Below are positions 55,930-64,000 of a DNA stretch of 64,000 nt, piece by piece. The translations under genes and the position numbers were made by a program. The DNA is taken from contig OX375879.1 of NCBI GenBank assembly GCA_947359465.1, positions 121,908,557 to 121,972,556 of the forward strand, written 5' to 3'. Numbering within the stretch: the stretch's first letter is position 1; the number at the start of each line of letters is the position of its first letter. Under the pieces are notes generated by a model that did no database searches, was not told the DNA's origin, and saw only the letters and a list, made by a program, of their open reading frames with translations. The stretch comes from Metellina segmentata (taxonomy: Eukaryota > Arthropoda > Arachnida > Araneae > Tetragnathidae).

Positions 55930-56125
55930 TTTGTCTCGTATGTACGACTATTTAATGACGGTTAAACTAAAGAGTGTCGAAGCTGAGAGGGCCTTCTCGG
56001 CCACTGGTTATATTTGCAGTTCATTGAGAAGTAGGTTGGGGATATCACAACTAATACGATTTGTTTCCTTAGATCGTTCTTTCAAACTTAAAAGTGATTT
56101 TCATTACTATATAACTTCGATTTAA
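55930..56125 (+). pseudogene. hAT transposase C-terminal (dimerisation) fragment
   Basis: KSVEAERAFSATGYICSSLR, then SRLGISQLIRFVSLDRSF. ExxRxFS...LRSRL is the hATC dimerisation motif at the C-terminus of hAT transposases. No CAG ends or other domains identified nearby, so an orphan fragment. Confidence 0.7.
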
Positions 56126-56746
56126 GCAATTAAGAAGAATTAAGAGTTCCCTTGTTTGTTATGTTGACCCATAACTACCAAAGATTATATTTTTATGTTA
56201 GTATGAGACAAGGTTAGGTACAATTTATATGTCATTTGCTCAACGACATTAGAGACAGACTACTTAATTTTAGATAAATAGAAAAGTACTACGTATAAAA
56301 CAAACTGATGTTTTTGGTGTGGCAACTAGTAAGACTGATCATCATCAATTCGTTTAATACTTACTACTAGTAGTACTAGTAGTTAGTATATTTAATTGTT
56401 GGTGATTGATTTCCTACCTATGGATAATTAATAATAAAGTTGATTTTCTAAGGCTAAAATAAACGTTTTATTCGTTAATTTGGAATAATATCATTTTTAC
56501 CTACTTTCACTTAACCTATTTTGGAAAAATACATACTGGTTAGATAGACTTATTAACAAAGTACCAATCCAGCCGGATTAGTGTCAATCCGGCCGGATTG
56601 CAATCCCTACTCGTAAACCTCCGGTTGGTAATCCAATGCAATTACGGCTAGACGTGATCCAATTGAACTATTGTTGATTGGTCATTTTCTCAAGTACGGA
56701 CTTTTTCAGAATGTAAACAGTTACTATTATCTCTCGTCTGTTACAG
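56126..56746. other. Unassigned intron before the last exon
   Basis: AT-rich. A small inverted pair, AATCCAGCCGGATTAGTG and CAATCCGGCCGGATTG, lies at about 56568-56600. No gene or known repeat. Confidence 0.5.
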
Positions 56747-57077
56747 GTATGGCGTAATGCTCCACTGTTGGCAATACCGTTCCAAGGAAAGGCCATCCTT
56801 TCAAGATCTTAAAAGGATCAGCCGCCAGATGTGGGAGGAATATTCCAAGGACACAGAAAAGGGTTCGCGACTTACATCTGCTCTGAACACCAACTATCTC
56901 TCCAATGGCTTGTACCAGAGTGAAGTAATAAATGAAGATGTAACAGAAGTTCAACAACTTGATCCTCTCGTTCAGGCGTTATTGTTGGACTGCGGCTCTA
57001 GTGGGGAGGCAGATGGCCTTGTTCGATGTGACGGGGAAAGACGCTCATCCACTCATTCCGATTGGTCAGTTGATTGA
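56747..57077 (+). CDS. RTK last exon: end of kinase domain, C-terminal tail and stop
   Basis: Exon from CTGTTACAG to the TGA at 57075-57077; residues 538-647. YGVMLHCW and RPSFQDLKRI close the kinase fold (helices H and I). The tail of about 70 residues is acidic and serine-rich. It has just two tyrosines after the fold, in NYLSNGLYQSE (588 and 594), spaced much like the paired docking tyrosines of Met but without their YVxV sequence. The protein ends DWSVD. A possible poly(A) signal AATAAA occurs at 57875-57880; the true 3' end is not provable here. Confidence 0.9.
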
Positions 57078-57209
57078 TAATCTAATAGACTGACGATTTC
57101 ACCATTTTTGCCGTACTCAGTTGCAATGTACATTCTACACACCTACCCTGTCATTCAACGTTACGTCACTAAGCGAGGAAATAAGATACCGATTCGGACA
57201 ATCAAATCA

Positions 57210-57300
57210 ATTTATCACGTAGTAGTCACCTGACTACTAGTCGACACGTTGGACACATTTTCTGAAGCTCCTCTCAACACTGCTTAGTCTACTTGTATTT
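57210..57300. repeat. Family S fragment downstream of the gene
   Basis: The reverse strand matches 47271-47335 (GAGAGGAG, ACGTGT, GTCGACTAGTAGTCA). Confidence 0.4.
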
Positions 57301-57682
57301 CACGGTATGTCTTTATCTCAGAACACTGATACACACAATTGGTGATAGTTGTGGTGTATAATAATCCGTCGAATGCTTAATCGAATAGCTGTTGCGACGC
57401 ACATTTAGGTCGTCAATTTGGCGAGAGACATGTTCTCGGTTAAGACTGCCCCTGCGGAACGATAAGTTCAGTACCAGAATCGGAGCAACAGACACGAAAT
57501 ATGTGAACGCATTGTTTACGCCCAAACCTGCCTCCTAATTTAACGAATAGACTCGTCCAAAAACCACGTGACTAAAACCAGGTCAGGAACGGATTATAAT
57601 ACATTGGGATTGAGAATGGATGGCGATTTCACTGTGTTTCAAATCTATTTCTTTCTAGGACAGGGGTGGCTTTCTAGATCCT

Positions 57683-57850
57683 TAACCCTCATGGTGGTTG
57701 ACTCCAAGCATCTCGTCATTGGCAAAAGTGACCAGATCTTGAATTGGCGACATATCTGGTCATCACCGATAAAAGGCAGCATCTTCATCATTCGGAATTG
57801 AATCGGCATTTTTGATAACGAGATATCTCGTCGAAACCACTTGGAGGACC
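57683..57850. repeat. GATATC repeat family, full-looking copy
   Basis: Starts TTAACCCTCATGGTGGTTG, holds ATCTCGTCATTGGCAAAAGT and GACCAGATCTTGAATTGGCG, and ends ACGAGATATCTCGTCGAAAC followed by CACTTGGAGG. It lies about 600 bases past the stop codon and may be in the 3' untranslated region. Confidence 0.6.
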
Positions 57851-57874
57851 TGTTGACTTAATCCAAATATAAAG

Positions 57875-57880
57875 AATAAA
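57875..57880 (+). promoter_or_regulatory. Candidate poly(A) signal AATAAA
   Basis: First AATAAA after the kinase stop codon in a T-rich context. Position only; a later one (about 58275) is also possible. Confidence 0.3.
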
Positions 57881-58019
57881 TCTTCCTTTTTTAAAAATAC
57901 ATTTTTGATCATCTTTTAAATTTGCATTCTATTTTTTTAAACGAAAGTGTTTATAAAAGACCAAAGACGTGTTTAAAAGAACCATCAGAACATTGATAAG
58001 CTACTAGGGCTAAAGCTTA

Positions 58020-58775
58020 GGTTTCCTAAGAAAGCGTAGCCGTGATCTAGCGGCCGTGATGTATCGGTGGGTGACGTCATTAAAACGTTGTTTATACTAA
58101 CACATGGTGTTGGTTTCCTAGAGAGCGGTGTTTGTGAGCGTAACGAAATTTATCGGAGCCGCCATTTCCATGACTGTCGTCATAGCGGTCTCAAACAGTT
58201 GGAGAACGTTTTTTCTCTTGTAGCGGCCACATTTCATTTCCTACTCCAAGCGATTCGAGCCAAGAAGAGCAATATAAATAAACATTTTTGACTGCCATTG
58301 AATAATTCGTTTTTGTAAAATCGGGATCGTTAAACACAGAATAAAAATTTCAACGGATTCGAAATCTGCGGAAAATTTGACACCAGATCGATACCTTAAA
58401 TGAGATTTTCTTTGAATAAATAATTAATTATTTAATACATAATTAAATAATCAAATGGTAAATAATTGAACAATAAAACTGTTTTTTATATCGATCTGGC
58501 GTAGAAATTGACGCTGATTTGAAATCTGTTGACATTTTCACTCTACCTTCAACGATCCCGAAGTTAGGAACTTTGAACTAGAGAATAAAAAACCACTTTG
58601 TTTTGTTCCTCGAATAAAATAAACCACGACAGCCGTCTGTGTTGCCCATTCTCCAACGTATTCTATCCGCCTAAGTTGACACCTTGGATTCTTGTTTAGA
58701 CGGCCGTCTAGTTATGCCCGCGGCATCATGACGTATCACGGTTGTTAGATAACGGCTCCACTTTCTTAGGAAACC
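58020..58775. mobile_element. MITE with GGTTTCCTAAGAAAG ends
   Basis: GGTTTCCTAAGAAAG at the left and CTTTCTTAGGAAACC at the right are perfect inverted repeats. Interior modules GATTCGAAATCTGCGG (58359) and ACACCAGATCGATACC (58380) are shared with the MITE at 47575. Flanks TTA/AAA suggest a Harbinger-type 3-bp target, imperfectly kept. Non-coding. Confidence 0.7.
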
Positions 58776-58864
58776 AAAGCTTTAGTGGACGATTGCTGCT
58801 TCTAGGATTCACTTGCGACTCTAAAATGTCTGATTGGAGGGTGTCGATTTAGAATCCAATGGAA

Positions 58865-59100
58865 TAAGGTCATGTGCATGGAGAGCTTGTGTACGTTAAT
58901 CATTCGTGGCCTCAAATCTCCTCGCGTTGGCGTGGTGTGGAAGTTTAGAAAGTGGTACCAGCTCAGGCGTTGACCTCGTCATCTGACCGTTGTTCAGATT
59001 TAAGAGGCTTAAGTGCTCGGATCTTTCAATTTGGGATGGATCCCGGATCATCACTAATAGCTCGTTGTGTCGCTCCAGTGTGACGTTAATTAAATACCTA
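58865..59100 (+). repeat. SINE copy, first of an inverted pair
   Basis: TTCGTGGCCTCAAATCTCCT, TCGCGTTGGCGTGGTGTGG, GACCTCGTCATCTGACCGTT and GCTCCAGTGTGACGTTAATT. Confidence 0.7.
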
Positions 59101-59164
59101 CCTACCCTTCTAGGCTAGTTAGGAAACTACAATACTGTCAATCGGGAATGGTTGGTAGGCGATG

Positions 59165-59440
59165 GGATGTACGTCACATTGGAGCAAAGCAACGGGCTGC
59201 TTTGTAGCGGTTGTTGATCAATCCCTAGTAATGGAAAGATCTAAGAACAACACCTCGTCGATTTAAACCACGGTCGGATAACGAGGTCAACATCTGAGCT
59301 GGCACCCCTCTCTCCAAATTTTCACACCACTTCAAAGTAATTATTTTTAATACCACGACAGTTTAAACGGGCACCAGCCTCCAATTGCACGACTGTCTAG
59401 GATTTAATCGAAGCAACCTTCAGATAGCCAATCTGCGACT
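59165..59440 (-). repeat. SINE copy, second of an inverted pair
   Basis: Reverse SINE (ACGTCACATTGGAGCAAAGC, GAACAACACCTCGTCGATTT, GAGCTGGCACCCCTCTCTCC) about 65 bases from the plus-strand copy, tail to tail, so the transcript could form a long hairpin. Confidence 0.7.
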
Positions 59441-59621
59441 CGAAGAATTAGGCTAGCGCTGTCTGCTGTTGACATGTGAATTGGCTTTAAGACGCTTCCA
59501 TTTCGACCATCTGTTCCTGAAAGTCCTTAGATTTCGCAACTTTTCTTTTCATGAGAAGAAACTCGTCTGTTTCGTTTTAAAGTACTAATTTTAGAATTTT
59601 TTTTATTGCTCGGGTTGAAAT

Positions 59622-59643
59622 GTGTGTGTGTGTGTGTGTGTGT
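59622..59643 (+). repeat. TG microsatellite
   Basis: About eleven TG units. Confidence 0.9.
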
Positions 59644-59989
59644 GGTTAAATGTGTTGATTTAAAAGCGAATTAGAGAATAATCAATTTTCTCACATAGAA
59701 AATTGCAATCATTCAAGTTTTACGGGAAATACTTTTAACTTCGTCTTAACTGTTTCATACCTTCTACAGTTTGAATCGGATGCAAATATATCCATTTAAT
59801 TCCTAAATACTATTGTGCAATGTGCAATAGACTAAAACATACACGAACAAAAAATGAAATTCCGATGAAAAAATGAAAAATTCTGAAAAGCGAAAGATGT
59901 GCAACGTGTCGAATTTCGACTTCCTGAGTTGAAATAGAGCAATTCGAAAAAAGACATTAGAAAAATATTTTAGAAATGCTCAAATAAGA

Positions 59990-60262
59990 CCTCGGCATTT
60001 CCCAGTGTTAACTCAAATATATAAACCCTGTAGACCGTGTTTCCTTGAAAAAATTCATTTATAGCATGAAAACAAACTTAAAATTTTAAAATTGTGGCTT
60101 CGAGGGGCACATTTAGGATAACCTGTGTGGTAATTTTCATGGTCGTGCTACAGAATGGTCTAAAGACAGGAAAGAAACAGCCTATGTTTTCCGCATTGTT
60201 CTCAAGTACCAAATTTGGTGTGGATCGGTCAAACGACGTAGATTTGTATATATATACATATA
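59990..60262 (+). repeat. Dispersed repeat family R, copy 3
   Basis: ACCTCGGCATTTCCCAGTGT, GACCGTGTTTCCTTG, GTCTAAAGACAGGAAAGAAA and a TATATA tail. Confidence 0.6.
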
Positions 60263-60606
60263 TATATATATTCCTTGCCATGCTATGTCTGCAGCTTTCA
60301 GCGCGCTTGCATGGTTGGTTTTAACTTTTCTTCTAACTTTCGTTTTCTGGTTTAATACATATAATTTTTAATTTTATTTTGATTTTTCATTAAATTACGT
60401 ATTTGAATGATATAAGTATTTACCAGTCAGAGTTAGTTGCAGCTTTAGCGCGAATTTCTTAGCATTTTGCGGCTCATATTCGTAGAAAACACCATTTTGT
60501 GTTGTATGGATCAGGCTCCTCCCTGATGACGCCCTGATCCACCAACACTTTCGTTTTCGATAAATTCCTTTTTTGTTTTTATTTTGTGAATTTCCTCTTG
60601 TTCAAG

Positions 60607-60612
<6 letters not shown>

Positions 60613-60657
<45 letters not shown>
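60613..60657 (+). repeat. TA microsatellite
   Basis: About 21 consecutive TA units, forming the tail of the inverted family R copy that follows. Confidence 0.95.
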
Positions 60658-60660
<3 letters not shown>

Positions 60661-60664
60661 TTTT

Positions 60665-60980
60665 TGGTGTATATATATAATCTTCACCATATGACCTATC
60701 CACACCAAATTGGGTACACTTATACTTTAGAACACAGCAGAAAATATAGGCTATTACTTTCCTGTCTTCAGGCCCATCTCTAGCCATGAAAATCGGCACA
60801 CAAGTAGTCCTAAAAGTGCCCCTCAATGCCCCAATTTAAAAATCTTAATTTTTTTTTACTGCAATAAATGGAAATGGATAAGGAAACACGTTCTACAGAG
60901 TTTGGGTACTTGAATTAACCAAATAAAATGTCGCGGCCTGAAACCGGAGAACAACTCCGGGTTTTTCAGCTTGTAGATGA
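60665..60980 (-). repeat. Dispersed repeat family R, copy 4, inverted
   Basis: The minus strand gives the same order as copies 1-3, with TTTCCTGTCTTCAGGCCCAT and CACGTTCTACAGAGTTTGGG on the plus strand. Its TA tail faces that of copy 3. Confidence 0.65.
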
Positions 60981-61132
60981 TAAAATAATATAACAATTTG
61001 GAGGTTTTAAATATAATTTTTTTATAATTAATGTAATTGGTCCAATGTTTTTGGGTTCAACTTTTCTTGGAGCGGCAATAGTAAAAAAAAGAGTCGACGG
61101 ATTTGTGGCAAAAAAGTGAAACTCAGGCCTTA

Positions 61133-61330
61133 ACCCTCCAAGTGGTTTCGACGCGATATCTTATCCATCAAGATCTGACCAATTTTGCCAATAACTAGAT
61201 GCCTTGTCCAGATAGTGTCGATGTCTTTTATCTTGATGATGAGTTCAAGATCTGATCAGCTTTCTTTTAATGACGAGGTATTTCGTCCATCAATATCTGC
61301 CTGTTTTGCTAATGACGAGATCAGGGTCGA
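61133..61330. repeat. GATATC repeat family, copy downstream of the gene
   Basis: TTAACCCTCCAAGTGGTTTC then CGACGCGATATC, ATCAAGATCTGACCAATTTT, and two diverged palindromes to 61320. Confidence 0.6.
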
Positions 61331-62048
61331 GAACATTAGGCTTAACGAAGAATTTTCAAATCCCATCAACCGTTATTAGAAGTTCTTCTTCTCCAGTTTT
61401 CCAGGTTTTTACAGGAGTTCCATAAAATAAGACTGAAAAGATGGATCATTTTATAGCTATTGTTGGAATCTCATTAAAACTACCGAAACGTAGTTAACAT
61501 TTATCAAGAGCTACATTACAGGACAGTTGTCTTAAACTTTTCTCAATGCATGTGTTTTACACAAACTGAAAACTTATGAATTTAGTTTTTGGTGTGTTAA
61601 CTGTTTTGTCATATATAGTGTCATTATTGTATTTGTTTTGCATTCGCATTATCATTCCTTTTTTACTACTGCTTTCATTATATTGATATTTTATACGATG
61701 TTTGTGGTAGAATGTTTTTAAGTGGGCTATTGACATTTTCATTTTTGTGCCAAAAACTTTTTTGTATTTTTGATAGATGATGAATAAAAATTATTGCCTT
61801 TTTATATACATATTTTCGATACTTTAACAAACTCGATGTTTGTTATATTTATATGTAATTATTTAATTTTTTTCGAAACAAAGAAAAATTGGAAGGAATT
61901 GAAAGATGAAGCTCGTGTTGTTATTGGATGGGTGTTGGATCAGAGAGAAATCACAAGCAACAAAGATCCGAGTTTAGTGTAAGGGGTACGGAATGACTCA
62001 CGCTCGCTCACGTGAGAAGAATCGCTGCGCCTTCTCCTGGGTTAGGTT
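61331..62048. other. Unassigned sequence
   Basis: AT-rich, no recognised gene or repeat. The short ORFs show no family resemblance. Confidence 0.45.
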
Positions 62049-62385
62049 AGGCCTCCACTTGCGATTTCTAGTCGCGGCGACCCAAAAATCGCTGCCGCAG
62101 AAAATCTACAAGGTGCACACACTGCGATTGATAATTCGTGAATTAGAACAGTTTTCCAATGGGGGGGGGATGTCATTGAATTGAAACTACGTGTTCGATC
62201 GCTCTTTTGCTTCGGGATAGAAGTAAGCGGAGGAAGCATGCTTATTGGGTACATCCAATAACAACTCAAAGATTACTGAACGGGAAGTTTTACAAGTTAT
62301 TTGAAGAATCATGTGAGCACCCTGTAAATTTTTTTTCAGTATTACCGACTGACAAAAAGTAGTTTTGACGAATTGTTGGGTAAAT
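62049..62385 (+). pseudogene. PIF/Harbinger end and transposase N-terminal fragment
   Basis: GGCCTCCACTTGCGATTTCT after GGTTA could be a Harbinger end with a TTA target. Further in, the plus strand reads KRRKHAYWVHPITTQRLLNG, KFYKLFEESCEHPVNFFSVL then, after a frame break, FDELL: the WVHP...GxFxxL...FF...SFDELL pattern of HARBI1-like transposases. It stops where a SINE fragment begins. The minus-strand ORF across it is a shadow. Confidence 0.65.
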
Positions 62386-62470
62386 GATAACGGGTTATTG
62401 ATGACGATCCGGGATCAATTCCCTAAGGGAAAAGATCCCATGACAACACCACGTAATTTTGGACCACGAC
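62386..62470 (-). repeat. SINE fragment, minus strand
   Basis: AACGGGTTATTGATGACGAT, GGGATCAATTCCCTAAGGGA and ACGTAATTTTGGACCACG. Confidence 0.6.
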
Positions 62471-62730
62471 GAATTGTTGGGAATAATTGGTCCATCAATA
62501 ACAACCTTCAATTTCTTCTTCAGTATCATTTACTGTAATATTCGTCCATCATCACCTCCGGTAGAATCGTTGTCAGACCTTTTAAACGAGTATTTTAAAC
62601 AGAGACCAGAACAAGACTGCTTCTGAACTGCGACAAAATGATCGCAAGTGAGTGCATGTCCATGTGATTTAGTGGGGTAGAGCAACAGTCTCGTATCAGC
62701 GAAAAGAGGAGAGGTTGCAATTCATTAATC

Positions 62731-64000
62731 CAGGGGTGGCCAACCTTTTACATACAATGCGTCAATTTTTTCACATACGAGTTCAAATGCACCATACAAC
62801 ACAAGCACCTTTTTTACCTTCTTACTTTCATGCTCCTGGCATATCCATAGTAACCTTTTTAATAAAAGTAAGTTTAAAGACATAATTAACATTTTAAATT
62901 ACTTAATTATTGTATATAAAACTATCTATTACAGCACATTAACATTACTTACCAATCATGAGACTTTTGAGCCTGTTTAGATTTCGCTAGTTTTTCAATG
63001 TTTGGTGTTAAATTTGTTGCAGAGAACACCAGAGAATTCTTCGAATTTGAATCAGTCATACGCGACCTCGATTTGCTTTTAATAATTTTTTATGCCTGAA
63101 AATGCTTGTTCACATCTATATGTCGTTCAGAAACAACTTATATAATTTTTTTGCAAATTTTCTTAGTTCTGGGAACTGTTCACAGGGTAATGAACGACAG
63201 ATATTAATAATGTCAGAAACATTTTGATCGGAAAAAGCTCATCAAATTTCATTTTCAATAATGAATTTGTTTTTAAATCATTAAGTTCCAATTGTATGTT
63301 ATTAGGCATCTTCATTACGTTTTGTTCATTGAGTGAAAATGGGTTTATAAATGCGAGCATGCAGTTTTTCTTTAGCCAAATCATGAAAACGACTTTCAAA
63401 TGACCCTTGCAATAACTTGAATCTTTCAATATCTTTGGTCAAATTATTATCCGCAGCACATTCACTTTACACTTTCAAGTGTGGAAATTCACTAAAATCC
63501 TGATTTTCTAACTGAGAGAGGAAGAGTTTTAATTTCATTTTTAATGAATTGATGCTATTTATACTAAGCTAGGAAATAATTTATTCTTGCCTTGTAGTTT
63601 CAAATTTATATAATTGAGATGGCTAGTAACATTAACTAAAAATGCCAAATCAAATAGCCAGGTGTTATCAAATAACAGGGTTCTTTCATCAGGAAGTTCA
63701 CTTTCTTGTTCTAAAAAATTATGAACAGCGTTTTTCAATTTGCAAAATCTACTCAGAACCTGTCCTCTTGAAAGCCAGCTCATCTCACAATGAAGGATAA
63801 GTTCACCATATTTCAAACCTAACAATTCACAATATTCTCTGAATTCTCGTCTGTTTAATCCTCCTGCTCTAATTTTATTCACACATAACAGGTAACATAA
63901 CATGATGCATTTTTAAAGTTTTTCCACAGTGCCTCTTGGTGTATAATGCAGTAATATTTTAGTACAGGACGATTTTGAAAATTTTTCAAGCAAAGTTGTA
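62731..64000 (-). mobile_element. hAT transposon, runs off the window
   Basis: Begins CAGGGGTGGCCAACCTTTT, a classic hAT terminal sequence, and contains a minus-strand transposase ending inside it. The other end lies beyond base 64000, so its length and target duplication cannot be checked fully. Confidence 0.8.
62949..64000 (-). pseudogene. hAT transposase, C-terminal half, broken
   Basis: Minus strand from the window edge: a CIIHQEALCGKTLK-like stretch, NRREFREYCELLGLKYGELI, HCEMSWLSRGQVLSRFCKLK, NAVHNFLEQESELPDER and WLFDLAFLVNVTSHLNYINL, KLQGKNKLFPSL. Then 63429-63163 (NPFSLNEQNVMKMPNNIQLE, LNDLKTNSLLKMKFDEL), and YRCEQAFSGIKN with the hATC dimerisation motif near 63110, ending at a TAA near 62950. 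This is the GTF2IRD2/ZBED-like hAT type. Several frameshifts and a stop make it non-functional. Confidence 0.82.

Larger units (their letters stand above)
869..57077 (+). other. Met/Ron-family receptor tyrosine kinase gene, 3' part, 11 exons
   Basis: Overall gene model. A single-pass receptor kinase of the Met/Ron class: the extracellular part senses a ligand and the cytoplasmic kinase phosphorylates tyrosines. Exons are 869-977, 2732-2992, 6829-6990, 9891-10122, 17746-17916, 19285-19371, 25755-25936, 32810-32919, 48426-48588, 52015-52151 and 56747-57077. All introns begin GT and end AG, and every exon junction keeps frame, giving 647 residues up to a TGA. Family assignment rests on plexin-type IPT domains joined to a kinase with a paired-tyrosine activation loop (RKYYCSDN) and a PEYC motif late in the kinase domain. 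The signal peptide, sema, PSI and first IPT domains are missing because they lie before the window. Drosophila has no Met ortholog, to my knowledge, so the gene is informative for arthropod comparison. Symbol left blank because orthology to Met versus Ron cannot be resolved here. Confidence 0.9.

Noticed and set aside
62042..62269. 75-codon minus-strand ORF
   Set aside because: Opposite strand of a recognisable Harbinger transposase fragment.

Overview
This is AT-rich eukaryotic nuclear DNA with GT-AG introns and a dense mix of DNA transposons, LTR elements and SINEs. It is animal, almost certainly arthropod. I think a spider is most likely, because the Tc1-like transposases, the gypsy gag and the tRNA-headed SINE resemble families I associate with spiders. 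That identification is inference, not proof.

One host gene is supported. It lies on the + strand from before base 1 to 57077 and is the 3' part of a Met/Ron-type receptor tyrosine kinase. Eleven exons (869-57077) join in one frame, with matching intron phases (0,0,0,1,1,1,0,2,0,2), to give 647 residues: the last IPT/TIG extracellular domains, one transmembrane helix, a juxtamembrane segment, a complete kinase domain and a short tail ending at a stop codon. The sema, PSI and first IPT domains must lie upstream. Exons are about 3.5% of the gene span; the longest intron (15.5 kb) lies between the catalytic-loop and activation-loop exons.

The introns and 3' flank are a transposon layer cake. 0.5-10 kb: SINE copies, a solo LTR, two hAT MITEs, a Harbinger remnant and a MULE-like zinc-finger element. 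10.7-16.4 kb: a gag-only BEL/Pao element next to a deleted Tc1. 19.8-23.1 kb: a repeat hit by a long-TIR transposon that was hit by two tandem Helitron-like copies. 23.7-30.3 kb: Harbinger-like and Tc1 elements. 33-40 kb: Copia remnant, Tc1, and a TTAA-flanked MITE. 40.8-46.9 kb: a young gypsy element with a scrambled pol. 47-53 kb: nested MITEs, a Helitron-like element, and a mariner inserted into a palindromic repeat. 53-55.6 kb: a second broken gypsy. 57-64 kb: repeats and the edge of a hAT element.

Nothing here suggests a bacterial-type system or a CRISPR array. The most unusual items are the gypsy element with integrase pieces ahead of its RT/RNase H pieces, the tandem Helitron-like pair, the MULE-like zinc-finger element, and a palindrome-rich MITE family with copies close to exon borders.
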